NCBI GenBank assembly: GCA_018894105.1
Contig: CM032129.1
Span: 30,025,468 to 30,089,467, forward strand
Direction of reading: 5' to 3'
DNA length: 64,000 bases
Source: Jacaranda mimosifolia
Lineage: Eukaryota > Streptophyta > Magnoliopsida > Lamiales > Bignoniaceae
The notes below the pieces were generated by a model. That model worked only from the letters and a program-made list of their open reading frames with translations. It made no database searches and was not told the origin of the DNA. The position numbers and the translations under genes are program-made. This document shows positions 26,145-37,868 of the stretch, in pieces (position 1 is the first letter of the stretch; the number at the start of each line of letters is the position of its first letter).

Positions 26145-28464
26145 ATTCAGCCATCCCAAACTAAAGAAAGCTCAGGCCCAAAGTAAACGAGGGAGCCCCC
26201 GTAAGCAAAGGAAACAGCGTCCGCGCGCAGAACTGGTAACTTTATGGTGCACCAAACCATCTCTAAAGCTTCTTTTGTACCCGGATTTGAAGCTGCAAAA
26301 CATTAGATCGTAGAACAGCTAGTCGGCGCCACTTCCAAGATTTGAATCCGCTTGGCTCAATGTGATTTGAATGTGTTCCTGAATAATGATCATTAATCTT
26401 TTCTCTGTCGAACACATCGAAAATTGAAAGACTCTAAAATAATTTATAAGAAGTTATTTTTTTTCAAGACAAAATTTCCTATCAATACATCCCATCAGAC
26501 AATATCTCAAATGCGTTCTAACAAACAATATTTCAATGCGGATTGAGCCTTCATATTCCACAATGAATCTCGTTACTAAGCCTATGGAAATTTAACACAA
26601 CAAAAACGATTAATCCAAAATCACCAACACAGGAAATATTTCTTGTTACCCAGATATTGAATCAACTTAGTTGCATTCTACAATGGCTACACAAATGGCT
26701 GCACAATCATTGCTTCTATTGATCAAAGGTTTTCCAATATTAAAATCAATGTACAGCAGCATATGATCAAATAACCTAATCTAGTGATAATCTATGAAAG
26801 AAACCACATGGTACCCCAACAGAGGGAATTGGGCATTTAGGTGTGGCATTGAAAATAGATATAGTTGCATTTCAACTAAATCGATATGTGCTCGTAGTGC
26901 GTGCAGGCAAACGTGACAGAATAAGTGGAAAAACACACACCAACAGTAAAACGACCATCAAAGAGCACAGACTCCGCCATCAAATGTAATCAACATAAAA
27001 TGGAAGCATTACATAGCCATCAATATCAACATTATAGTGGGACGCATTCAAGAAGTATATTGCGATCATAGGAAAAATGACTTGATAACCCAGCGTTGCA
27101 ATAAAGGCCAGGGAGTAATTTTCTTCGAAAATCATGTAGATGAGCAGTATTCGTAAGATAATTTTTTCTTCCCAAGATAAAGCAGAGGATTAACCAAAGC
27201 AAAGAAAAATTCTACTCTTGGTTATAATTTTAAGCACCCTTGAGATGGTCCTTGAGCCGCATAACGTGTGATGCGGCTCAAGTTCCTGGATTGCGACCTT
27301 GACCCGGACTTCCAAAAGTAACCCTAGCTATGACCTTGACCTCGACCTCGACCTCGACCTAGAACCGCACAAGTGTATTTTGGATCTCTGACCTAACCAC
27401 AAGACCACACGTTAGGTTAGCTGAGATCACCTTCAGCTAAAGCCTCCGATGCCTAAGTCGGTGAGGCGATCAAATGGGTTCAAGGTAAAGAGAAGAATTT
27501 AAATGACAATTAATACTGATGGATGGACCTGAAACTGTGTTGAGTTTGCTTCTTATAGGTAACAGACTGCCCTTCATGTACGGATCGAGCTGGCATAATA
27601 CTGTGCCTTGGATCCTCTTTTGATCAATGATCAGCCGTTCAGGTTATAACCTGAATCGGGTCAAGTTCATTTGGGTCATGACCCAACCCGAATAAAATGA
27701 AGCAGATCATGTCCTATTTGGGCAATTAAGCTGTGGCCCAAGGGCAAAATGGTCCTTTCAATCCTTTTCCCTAATAATTAGTATCAATGTGAAATCTTAA
27801 CCCAATCAGAGCAGTCATTACAAGTCTTTGTTTTTCACAAATTGAACCAGCGAGAACTCTAGCTACAGCCGATTTGCATGAGAATGTATGTTTCATATGG
27901 TTAGCTGAAAACTGAACTCACTGACTTTAGTGTACAAACCCAATATCAAAAACCATCATCACTAGGGCATCAATTGCAATTACAAATGCGTGCACCTGTT
28001 GATCCACCATTGTAATAGAATCTGTCAGGTAATCATACGTGCTCCTAAAATGATAATAATAAAGGAAATAACAAGACTAAATATTAAAAATTAAATCTTC
28101 CGCATTGTATCATTCCAGTAAGTATCTATACACCTGCACACATGCATGCGCATATGTGTTTTGATAATAAAATACTATAAAATAAGTTCAACAGACAAAG
28201 AAGTCGCTCAAAAGAACAAATTTTCATATCCAGCAGAACAACGAAGACAGGGCGGGACCAAAAGCCTAGATGTGTCCTGTAATTATTGCAAGTGTACAAT
28301 AAAAGAACTGGATTTTCCCTATGTCCTCATTCTTTTGTACAAGAAACGATCATGAACAGAAAAAATAATCAAAAAGCTACCCACTAACCTCCAAAGATGC
28401 AAATTATCCATCATAGCTAACAGCACCTTGCACTTTCATTGCCTCAGATTCAACTAACGATGAA
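26145..28464. other. Non-coding DNA downstream of PUB8-like gene A
   Basis: This stretch is largely conserved in unit B (about 38553-40813), including the start near gcgtccgcgcgcagaactgg and a long segment from about 26600 to 27230. No reading frame is conserved between the copies beyond what recent duplication explains. The part next to 28465 probably includes the ligase 3' untranslated region. A 0.53-kb segment (27253-27786) is absent from unit B. Confidence 0.5.
27253..27786. mobile_element. Insertion specific to unit A, possible solo LTR
   Basis: Unit B lacks this segment: the flank around gagatagtccttg joins the flank aatgtgaaatc there with only a ten-base spacer. The inserted sequence begins TGAGCC and ends AGTATCA, compatible with LTR TG and CA termini. 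It opens with a 12-bp perfect inverted repeat (cttgagccgcat, 27251-27262, and its complement 27271-27282) and contains a short tandem CTCGAC array (27330-27362). No target duplication is visible, so the LTR call is tentative, while the insertion or deletion itself is clear. Confidence 0.5.
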
Positions 28465-29568
28465 CTACACCTTTCTTCTCTTCACTTGTAATACTTGAAT
28501 CAAAGTTTTGGCATTTCGCCTCACCTTTTCATTGTCATCCTCCAATAACCCAACACAAATCTCAAACAAACCTTCTCTTAAAGCCTCCAGAACCATCTTA
28601 TCACTATAACTACACAAAGAAGTCAAAGTTAACAAAGCGTATTGCACACCCCTCGAACTCCCATTTCTCAAAACTCCGATCAAAATATCCAGAAACCCAC
28701 TATACCGCACCATATTCTCTCGCGCATGCTTACATTTCGCCAATAGGCCCAAAACCTCCACGGCTCGCTCCAGACCCGAATTAGCATTTTGAATCAAAAT
28801 GGGCACGGCGCCATTCTGTATAGCCCGAACCCTATTGTCAAGGAAAGAACAAAGCGTGAATAACGCGGTGGCCGCTTCTTTCTTCTCCCTAGAATTTCCC
28901 ATTTGTAGGAGGGATACCAAACCTGGAATCGCATCCGGGTACGACCCAATCGTGCCTTTGTTGACTTCCAGCACGGCAAGGCTTGTCAGAACCGTGGCAG
29001 CCACCGCGCGTGAGTCCCCAACGCCGCAGCAAAGGGCGTAAACTACCTTTTCAACGACACCTTCAGCGACCAAGCCCACCTTGCTGTCGTCGTCCAGACT
29101 CAATAGAAGCAGCAAATGAAGGGCATTTTCTTGGAGCCCCGACTCGTTCGACTCAACACAGTTTATAACCGCCGATACGGCTCCCGACTCAGAGAGTCTC
29201 CGCCTAATCGCAAAATCACTCTTAGAAACCCGGCTGAGTTGGTCGAGCGAGTTGAGTTTGTCTTCCAGCAGCGACGAGGGAGAAAACAAAGTACGGATTA
29301 GGGCTTTTGGGCTGGGAGGATATTGCTGCGGTTTGGGGAAGGAAACGAGATTACAATTGGAAATGAGGCTACGGAGGGCGTGGTTGGGAATGAGCGAAGG
29401 GGGTTCCGGCAACGGGAGTTTGGAAATCGGACAGGTGCGGTGGCCGGCGTCTAACCACCGTTGAATAGAGGCGCGATCAAAAGTGTGACCTGAGGAGAGG
29501 ATAACCGGGTCGGACATTATTTCCAGAGAAATCGGGCATCTGAAATCGTCCGGTAACTGAGAAGCCAT
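28465..29568 (-). CDS. PUB8-like: U-box/ARM-repeat E3 ubiquitin ligase, PUB8-like, copy A
   Basis: A single uninterrupted frame codes for 367 residues. Residues about 6-80 form a U-box (DFRCPISLEIMSDPVILSSG, then TFDRASIQRWLDAGHRTCPI), which recruits the E2 enzyme without zinc. Residues about 110-360 are leucine- and alanine-rich helices of armadillo type that would bind substrate or a kinase partner. There is no N-terminal UND domain, so it is not ARC1-type; length, intronless structure and N-terminus fit Arabidopsis PUB8 (At4g21350). The ATG is the first in frame, with a TATA-like box about 140 bp upstream. The paralogue at 40814-41917 differs at about 18 residues. U-box positions look canonical here, so activity is likely. 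It points away from the receptor kinase of its unit. Confidence 0.93.
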   Translation of the reverse strand: MASQLPDDFRCPISLEIMSDPVILSSGHTFDRASIQRWLDAGHRTCPISKLPLPEPPSLIPNHALRSLISNCNLVSFPKPQQYPPSPKALIRTLFSPSSLLEDKLNSLDQLSRVSKSDFAIRRRLSESGAVSAVINCVESNESGLQENALHLLLLLSLDDDSKVGLVAEGVVEKVVYALCCGVGDSRAVAATVLTSLAVLEVNKGTIGSYPDAIPGLVSLLQMGNSREKKEAATALFTLCSFLDNRVRAIQNGAVPILIQNANSGLERAVEVLGLLAKCKHARENMVRYSGFLDILIGVLRNGSSRGVQYALLTLTSLCSYSDKMVLEALREGLFEICVGLLEDDNEKVRRNAKTLIQVLQVKRRKV

Positions 29569-29702
29569 TCTATCTTTTTCCTTCTCTACTTCTTCTTTCT
29601 TTTAATTCTATCTTTCTTTGACGGATTTTCCTAGTCGGAGCTGAGAAATGAGTGAGGGCTTATGAGGTTTAGGTGAGAGCTTGGGCAAGAAGCACACTGA
29701 GG

Positions 29703-29711
29703 ATTTATATG
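29703..29711 (-). promoter_or_regulatory. Putative TATA box of PUB8-like copy A
   Basis: On the minus strand the sequence reads cacatataaatcctc, with TATAAAT about 140 bases upstream of the ATG. The aligned position in unit B (42052-42060) reads catattaatc, so the box core differs by one base between the copies. Confidence 0.45.
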
Positions 29712-30141
29712 TGAAGGTGGAGAAGGGCGGATATACTGGTCACTACTCTGACTAGCTGTGTGCATTCACATACTGAAATGACGATCCTACCCTATCTGAT
29801 TTTGTTTGAGATTAATTTTAAAAGCTTCCCTAAAATTTGTCCTAATTGCAGAAACTACCTCATAAGATTTTAAAATTGCATTTATTACCCTTTTGCATCA
29901 TTAAGAAAATAAATGAAGAAATTGTCTATTAGAAAAAAGACCGAAATTATTCTAGAATTATGTGAATTGTGTTGCTAGACCTAATCGTTTTGTATTTACT
30001 GCCCAATAAGATAAGATAATTATTAATGTTCTTTATAGTACAAAACAAAAATACTTGAAATGTTAAAATATGATGTTCATAGTTATTGGTTGAGACAGCC
30101 AAAAGAACTCAGAAGATGGTAATATGAAGTTTAATGGTTAA

Positions 30142-31231
30142 GGCTGTGCTTGCTTGTGAGAAAATTTTTCACAAACAAGCTCCTAAAACACATTTATGAG
30201 GTAAATGTGTGATTATTTGTGAGAAAAACTCTCACTCCACAAAAAAGTTGGAAAAAATGCCGACCCCCTCTCGTTCTGTCCCATCTCATCTCTCTCTCTC
30301 TCTCAACACCTGAAAAGTGAGAAAAAACGAGGGTAGCTCTCTCACTGTCTCTTCTCGCTCCTCCCTCTCGGTCACTCAAAATTGAGAAAAAATAGAGGGC
30401 TCTATCTGTTCTCTTCTCGTCTCTCTCTAATTCGATCTTTGAGAAATTTCCTCCGACTCAAGAAAAATTGGAGGAATCTGGTGGGCCATTCTCTCTTTCT
30501 TGTAGTATATATGTAATATTTAATATATGTTGTGCTATTTAATATATATTTAATGGATATACATAAAGAATTTATATTTAATATATATTAATAAATAAAT
30601 AACTAATGTTTAATGGAAAAATATAAGACTATATTAAATATATTTAACGAATATTTAGTATATATGTAATATTTAGTTTATTACTAAATACTTAATATAT
30701 ATTTAACGAATATACATGAATATATATATATTTATATTCAATATATGTATTATTAAATTCTCACCGAAAAATTTCAAATATTACTCAAAGAAATTATTAT
30801 ATTAATTGAATATTAAATTTCATTCCATATTACAGGATATTTTAGATAATAATAAGTTAATGTTAATTTATTCTATAATAATGTATACATAAATAGTATA
30901 TAATTTTGCTTACATAAAAAAAACTCATAACCAATCTCCATCTCTTAAAATTTTCTCATAAAAATTCTCACAATCAATTACCACTTTACAAATTTCATTC
31001 ATAAAATATCTTACAACCAAACATTTTCTCACACCTTTTTTTAACAAAAATTCTCATAAATAATCACTACCTCATTTCTTTCACCTGTTACATCAATTGT
31101 ATTCATTATATTTTTACCTCACAAAAAATCACCCTCTCATAAAAAAAAATTTCAATCTCACAAACAAAAAATTCTCACTATTTCCTCTAAGAAATGAGAA
31201 ATGAGAAACGGAAACACAAGCAATCACAATC
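30142..31231. mobile_element. Non-autonomous Harbinger-type element, 1.09 kb, TAA duplication
   Basis: The left end ggctgtgcttgcttgtg pairs with the reverse complement of the right end, gattgtgattgcttgtg. TAA flanks both sides (30139-30141 and 31232-31234). The paralogous site in unit B, ggttaattgattatcc near 42602, is an empty site: removing the element and one TAA from unit A gives almost the same sequence. The interior is CT-rich then AT-rich, without transposase. Confidence 0.78.
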
Positions 31232-32731
31232 TAATTGGTTATCCTTTACACTTATATGTGTTGAATTTTTCTTTTTATAAATAAAAAAATATGTGTCAAA
31301 TTTAAAATTCGAATCATAATAAATCTTTATCATACTTATATGTGTAAAGGGGGGTTGAAGATGGTAACACGCAAAGTTAACTTAAGCGTGAAATTTTATT
31401 AGCAAATTTATTATTAAGCATTTTAAAGATTGATGAAAAAATTTGCATCAAGTGTGTGTAAAGTGGAAGATTAATGGTTGGACATTCCATCTTAGATGGA
31501 GCTAATCCTAGTTTTCTTTGGTCAAAGAAAATTCTTATTAATAAAATATAATTATATGATAGGTTAAGAATCAAATAATTTTACAAAATTTCCATTTGAT
31601 CGACTTAATTCAAATCCTAAATTAAAATACAATTGATCATACGACAACAAAATATCATTTGGACGTTTTGATCACCAAGTATTATCGACATACACAATTC
31701 ACAAGATCATTCCAAATTATACTTATATATATTTTTACCAAGATTAATTCACTCTAGACTAATATTGCTAAGCTTTGATCACCATATTCCATTGTTTACG
31801 TGGATCTTTATGATCATTCTTTTTAAATAATCAATTAATACCTCACACGCTAATTTAAAATTTTGAATTGACATGATCTCAACCCTTGACTCATTTCAGT
31901 CTAATAAACATCAGTGAAAAATTTTCCAACTCTCGTTATTCTACTTTAGGCAACAATGAGTGTTAGCTAGGAAGTATAAATTTTTCAAAAAAATAAAAAA
32001 AAATAAGTGAACCTGCGGCTAACTGGTTAAACTAGTACCGATTTAATCAGTTTTGACCGGTTCAAAAGGTCATCAATTTTTATTTTTTAATCGGATCAAA
32101 TTGGCCTCCGATCACCGGACCGGATGATATGATCCGATTTTCAAAATATTATTTTTAGATAATAAATTAATATCTAACATACCCTAAGTTAAAATTTTGA
32201 ATCGTGACACGATATCCACCCTTGACTGATTTCATTCTTTAATAAACATCCATAGAAAATTTTCCAACTCTTGTTATTCTACTCAAAGGACAACAACGAG
32301 GGCAAACAAGTGTTAGCTAGGCAGTGTAAATTTATGATGATGGAGTAAGTTTTCTTTCATTTGAAAATGATGGATGGTGAAGCTTAATATAATCTAATCG
32401 ATCATGGAAGCATTTATATCTCTACCCAAACAAATTTTCTGGCTTGACCTTTCGGCAATTATTGTAGATTGGATCCATAGTTAGCTGGTCAACACATCAA
32501 TCAAAGTTAGATATTCGAATCTTTGGATTATTTAGTTTATATATGTTGAATTTTAACTCGTATGCGGTCTCGTCCAAATTATGGGGTTGATTTTTTCAGA
32601 CACAAATTTTTAAGTGAATGTAAAAAATTGCGTTAAAATAAATTAGATATCAAGTTGAGCACCTATTGAAGTGTTCCTAATTAATTTATTTTTAACACGA
32701 TCAATTAGCCAATTAACATATTGGAACTTAA

Positions 32732-32874
32732 CCCTTAACATATTCTAAGTCAAGTGGCATGTATCCCAACCGCATAAGTCTTTCATATAATATGAGAGGT
32801 CAGGAGTTTGAATTCTAACAGACTCCTAATGTACGTGTGTATAAATTAAAAAAAAAACCCTTAACATGTTCTAA
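32732..32874 (+). mobile_element. SINE with 19-bp target-site duplication, unit A only
   Basis: The 19-mer aacccttaacatattctaa (32732-32750) recurs with one change at 32856-32874. Between them is a 105-bp SINE with an A-box-like ccaaccgcataag, a B-box-like ggtcaggagtttgaattct and an oligo(A) tail. It is the same family as 20327-20441, sharing gactcctaatgtacgtgtgt-type 3' sequence. Confidence 0.8.
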
Positions 32875-33859
32875 AATATCACTTAAAAACACACAAATTT
32901 AATTAAAATACATATGGATATACAACTTCAGTTAAAAATACTTTAAAATTTAATCCAACTTAAGATTAGTTGGATCAACTCTACCTATGGTGATAAATAA
33001 ATTGCTTCCAGCAAAAATCAAGTGCATAAAGAATTCAGTAAGAGTATATATTGCAGAGTAAATGTAGCGGAAAAGGTGATAAATACAGTGCAACTTTGAT
33101 AAAATGATAGCATACTTATCGTTCGTGATAGCTAGTTCAGATATTCGATTAATTTGACAATCAACTTTCTTCTAGAAGTATTTTGAGAATATAGTACCAA
33201 TCGAGTTCAATATATTAAAAAAATTTCAAAAAATTCATTTAAAAAATAATAGTAATACTATACATATTTTAAAATATTGCATAGATATAACTGCAATATT
33301 TCAACTTATATAAAATAAAAATTAAAGTATCAGCAATGCACAATTCTATCACACACACACAACTTCACTTAAAAATATTTTAAAGTTTAATGCAAGTTAA
33401 AATTAGTAGGATCGGATTCTACCTATGGATCTCCTCCATACTTCCACCCATAATATTTACTTGTAATGTAAAAGAATAATGATTGGAGCTAAAACTTCAA
33501 CAAGACTTAAAAGTAGAATGAAAAATGATCCTATTTGATTGATCCTTTGTTTCATTTTGCATTCTATCTTTTATTATAATGTGATGTATATATATCAAGT
33601 GTATTTAATTTTTAATTAATTATTTTTATAAAAAAATATTTAATATGCATATTATATATTTATGCAGTGAAATAAAAAATAAAATAAATTAAAACTGATG
33701 ATGTAAATCGGATTGGTTCAAAGTCCGTCACTTTTGTCAGAAAAGGCAACCTTATAGCTAATTTCGTCAACATGGGATTGCACTGAAGAATGCTACTTCT
33801 CAGTTTCACCTAACACAGAGAAAAACTTGATTCCATTGCATTATCCTGCAATAGCTTCA

Positions 33860-36800
33860 ATGTTTGGGGGAAGATCAATGAGATTCGTGTTTATATGTTT
33901 CTTCTTTGTCCTTCACATCTCCATCCTCCTTTATGGTTGCCGCTGTATTGGGTCCGACACCATCTCAACAGGCCAATCTCTCTTTCCAAACCAGACCATA
34001 ATCTCCAAAGAGGAAAGATTTGAACTGGGCTTCTTTGCTCCAGGTAAATCTGGCAACTTTTATGTTGGTATATGGTACAGAAACATCTCGGCTCGAACAG
34101 TTGTTTGGGTCGCAAATAGGAATAGCCCCATTTCTTACTCTTTCTACAATGATTCGCGACTAGAATTGTCAAATGGCAATCTTTTCCTTTATAAGAACTT
34201 GGAAATAATTTGGGCCGTGGGGACTTCAAATGCTACAGAGGCTGTAATTCTTGACACTGGAAATTTTGTTCTGAAAAAATCTTCAGACATTGTTTGGCAG
34301 AGCTTTGAACACCCGACGGACACTTGGCTGCCGGGTGGAAGAATTGGATTCCGATGGTTTTCTGATATAGAAGCAAAACTTGTTTCTTGGAGGAATCCGG
34401 ACGACCCTGCTCCGGGCGATTTTTCACTAGGAATGGAACCAAATGGAGGCAGTGAACTTTTTATAAAGAGTAATAACAACAAAAAACGATGGAGGAGTGG
34501 GGTACTGCAAGGAGGGACTTTCGGTGCAATTCCCTATAAACAAGACTTTTATAATTTTTCCTATTTCTCTGTGAATGACTCTGTATATTTAGTGTATAAC
34601 GTTTTCGGTGAATCAGTGATTTCTAGGATAGTTATGGACTCTGTTGGGCGGATGACACATCTTAGATGGTCGGAAGCCAGACAGGCGTGGCTTATTTACT
34701 GGATTCAACCTTCTGATTTTTGCAAACTTTATGCTATGTGTGGACCTAATGCAATATGTGATATCACTGCTTCACCAGCTTGTGGCTGTTTAACTGACTT
34801 TGTACCACGAGCTGAATATGATTGGTCTGCGGCAAACTTTTCTGGTGGGTGTATGAGACAAAACCCCATATGTTCTGATGATAATGAATTTTCAAAATTA
34901 TCCAACATTAGACTACCTGCAAACCCTGGAGCACTGGAAGTTGGAAGGTCTGATATATGTGGGCTTGCTTGTGCAGCCAATTGCTCATGTAACGCTTATG
35001 CTTACAGTAGGGAAGGAGGATGCTTGTTGTTTAAGGAGGATTTGTTGGATTTGGAGAGACTGCCAAGCAATTCAGGTGGTACAGATCTTTATGTTAGAAT
35101 GGATACTGTGTCTAAAGGTAAGACGTTACCGAAGTTACTATGATATTCAACAATGGCATTGTACTAAACTAACTGTTGTAATTTTGTCAGGAAAGAAAAA
35201 TGTATATGTACTCCCTGTGGCGTTGGCCGTGCCCATTACTGTTGTAATACTTGTCTTCTTATGTTTTTTTTGGCGGCGAAAGCTCAAAAGCAAGGGTATG
35301 ATGTTCTTTTCTTGGAATGCACCAAGATAATTTTTAGATACGATGAACTTAAGGGGTTTTATTCTGTTGATGTATAATTCATATTGCATTTCATGCAATT
35401 TGGTCATCTGAATTCTGATCAGTATCTATTCTCCCATCTGTTCAGAGTCCCAGCTGGGAGCGCATCAAAATCTACTACTATTTGATTTGAATTCAAATGG
35501 ACCAGAAAATAACAAAAATAGTCCGGGAGATGAGAAGAAGAACATCTATGAGTTGCCAATCTTTAGCTTTTCTAGCATAGTCGTGGCAACTAATAATTTT
35601 TCCATTGCAAACAAGCTAGGAGAGGGTGGTTTTGGACCTGTTTACAAGGTAATGCTTATTTCAATAAACTGATTGGTGAACAACATTATGAACTAGTATT
35701 ATTTCATCACTATTTCAGGGAGTATTACTCAATAAACAGTTTGTAGCGGTGAAAAGGCTGTCTAGAAGGTCTGGACAAGGACTAGAGGAGTTCAGAAATG
35801 AGACAGAACTGATAGCCAAACTCCAGCACAGGAATCTTGTTGGGATCTTGGGATGTTGTATTGAAAACGATGAAAAGATATTAGTCTATGAATACATGCC
35901 CAACAAAAGCTTGGATTTTTTCCTCTTTGGTTTGTTTTTCCATAAACCTTGTTATTATTTATCATCATCTTCCATCAGAATCTATAGTTGCCCTGCTAAC
36001 ATAGAATTCTTACAGAACCAGCCAAGAAAGAGCTATTGGACTGGAGGAGACGGGTTCATATCATCGAAGGAATTGCTCAAGGGCTTCTGTATCTCCACCA
36101 TTACTCCCGGTTAAGAATAGTTCACAGAGATCTAAAAGCTAGTAATATTTTACTTGATTCTGAGATGAACCCGAAAATCTCTGATTTTGGCATGGCAAGA
36201 ATTTTTGGAGGAAACAACTCACAAGCAAATACTAACCGAATTGTTGGTACTTAGTAAGTGAAAATGCAACTTTCTCATCCGTTCTTGCACAAACTATTCA
36301 TGATGAATGACTTTTTGTCCATATACAGTGGTTATATGTCCCCTGAGTATGCCATGGAAGGACTGTTCTCTGTAAAATCTGACATCTTTGCCTTTGGAGT
36401 TTTGATGCTGGAGATCATCAGTGGAAAGAAGAATACCAGTTTTTACGGTTCTGATTATCTTAGTCTTCTAGGATATGTAAGTGCTAAAACATCATAAATT
36501 TGTAAGAAAAATCAACGAATGTTCCTATATTTTTACGAATTCATTGCTGGTTTCAGGCGTGGAATTTGTGGAACCATAATCGCTTGCTAGAGCTCATTGA
36601 TCAGACACTGGAAATCCCTTCTTCATCGTCTGCCATTCCGTTGAGATATATTCAAATTGGTCTTTTGTGCGTTCAAGAAAATGCAGCCGACAGGCCTGTG
36701 ATGTCGGATGTTGTTGCCATGGTGAATAATGAACAAGTAGCCATAGCATCTCCAAAACATCCTGCTTTTATTTTTGGGAGAACTTTAGTTAGAGCAAATC

Positions 36801-36868
36801 CAGGACAAGGTAAACTCGAGATCTGCTCCACTAATGGTTTGACAGTTTCAGTGATGGAAGCTCGTTGA
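33860..36868 (+). CDS. G-type lectin S-domain receptor-like Ser/Thr kinase, copy A
   Basis: Seven exons join in frame: 33860-35117, 35191-35295, 35446-35648, 35719-35929, 36016-36253, 36329-36476 and 36557-36868, coding for about 824 residues. Order: signal peptide ([20 protein letters not shown]), bulb-type mannose lectin with TVVWVANR, S-locus glycoprotein region, a Cys-rich EGF/PAN-like region ([17 protein letters not shown] to about residue 415), one transmembrane segment in exon 2, then kinase. Kinase features are the glycine loop [11 protein letters not shown], lysine near 534 (AVKRL), HRD near 629-631, DFG near 649-651 and SPE; it is an RD kinase and looks active. It should sit in the plasma membrane and sense an extracellular ligand. 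ATGs at 33860 and 33878 are both possible starts. The kinase half is almost identical to copy B, the ectodomain much less so. The closest named groups are CES101 and B120 types. Confidence 0.92.
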
Positions 36869-37868
36869 GGTTCAGAATCTACTATGTTGAATGAAGAAAA
36901 AGAAGTGAAGTAGTTGATCTCTTTCTTATCATGCCAAGAATTGTTTGATTGTTGTGTATGATGCATAGACAAAGACACAGAGACATGAATACCGACACGA
37001 CAGCCCAAAATTCTTGAGAATTTCATAAGATGACCCAACTTTAATGTGACTATTCAATAGACATAATCTTTTTTATTATGTATCGATGCATATACATAAA
37101 TAAATACAATTTATAACGAACTTGGGGGGGGGGGGGGGGGGGGTGGAAAGATAGTATTGAATTTTACTAGTGGATTATGTATTTGTGATGCAAAGAATTT
37201 TACTTTCACAAGAAAATGTAAAAAAGGGATGTAACAATATTCTTTTCAAATAATTTTAGAAATTTTAATTTTTAGTCAACTTTTTTAGCACTCATATACT
37301 TTCTAACATATGAAAAAATATCTAATTTATCCACAATGTATCCGATGTGTTCTTGATAATGTGTTCAATGCATGATGTCCTGAATATTTTTATTTTTGTT
37401 TAATTCATGAACACATCAAGTAATGTGTTACATACGTACCAGAGATATGTCTTTTCTAACACAATGATTAATATGTCTTTAATACGATAAGAATGATTCT
37501 TTGAAGCCATTACATATTTTTTGTTATTTAATTGTAAAAATTGATATTTATAATAACTAAATTTTTGATGAACTTAAGGTTACTAAACTTAAGAAGCTCA
37601 TTTTTTGTGGGCTTAATGGACTATTCTTGCTAATCATATTAGTTTTTTTATTGAATTTTTTCGCTTATATGATGATACAGCTTTATTGAGTATATCGATA
37701 CTATTGAGCTAGAAGATAAAGTAGTATAGAACTCCTCCGTGAACTCAAATCTCTTCTATTTCTTTTTTTAATTTGAATTTCTATTTTTTAAGTAGATAAA
37801 TTGAGGATGATGCAATCCAATCAATTTACTTCTTAGCCATCATGCACCTTGAGTCGATTATATTAATC
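36869..37868. other. 3' flank of receptor kinase A and junction of units A and B
   Basis: The first few hundred bases align with the 3' flank of copy B (50728-51430) and probably contain the 3' untranslated region. A run of about 20 G lies at 37124-37143 and is not matched in unit B. The A/B junction is near 37690, where the sequence starts to match the left edge of unit A. Confidence 0.55.

Larger units (their letters stand above)
29770..33859. other. Intergenic DNA between PUB8-like A and receptor kinase A
   Basis: This region should include the PUB8-like promoter at its left and the receptor-kinase promoter at its right. It contains a 1.1-kb Harbinger-type insertion (30142-31231) and a SINE (32751-32855). 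A local direct duplication of about 170 bp is anchored on the phrase aattttccaactc (about 31835-31975 and 32157-32330). A palindromic motif (atccaact, 7-base spacer, agttggat) recurs near 32953 and, imperfectly, near 33395. No gene was recognised. Confidence 0.55.
25300..37690. repeat. Segmental duplication unit A (PUB8-like + S-domain receptor kinase)
   Basis: Sequence from about 25315 onward reappears from about 37702 in the same order and orientation: a short flank, a hAT-type element, 2.3 kb of non-coding DNA, the PUB8-like gene, several kb of non-coding DNA, and the receptor-kinase gene with its 3' flank (to about 37470 in A and 51430 in B). The PUB8-like genes are 12349 bp apart. Non-coding parts still align easily, so the duplication is not ancient. 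Unit A carries private insertions at 27253-27786, 30142-31231 and 32751-32855. The edges are estimates good to about 50 bp. Confidence 0.85.

Noticed and set aside
28146..28355. Plus-strand frame of 69 codons next to the PUB8-like gene, with a similar frame at 40486 in unit B
   Set aside because: It is antisense to the probable ligase 3' region, most differences between the copies are amino-acid changing, and the duplication alone explains the similarity.
28799..29464. Several plus-strand frames of 60-80 codons opposite the PUB8-like gene (also at 40857-41650 opposite copy B)
   Set aside because: They are mirror frames produced by the GC-richer coding sequence of the ligase on the other strand.
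35930..36015. Open reading frame continuing from exon 4 of the receptor kinase (the same in copy B at 49789-49877)
   Set aside because: This is read-through of intron 4; splicing at GTTTGT and the downstream CAG restores the conserved kinase sequence at the exon 5 join.
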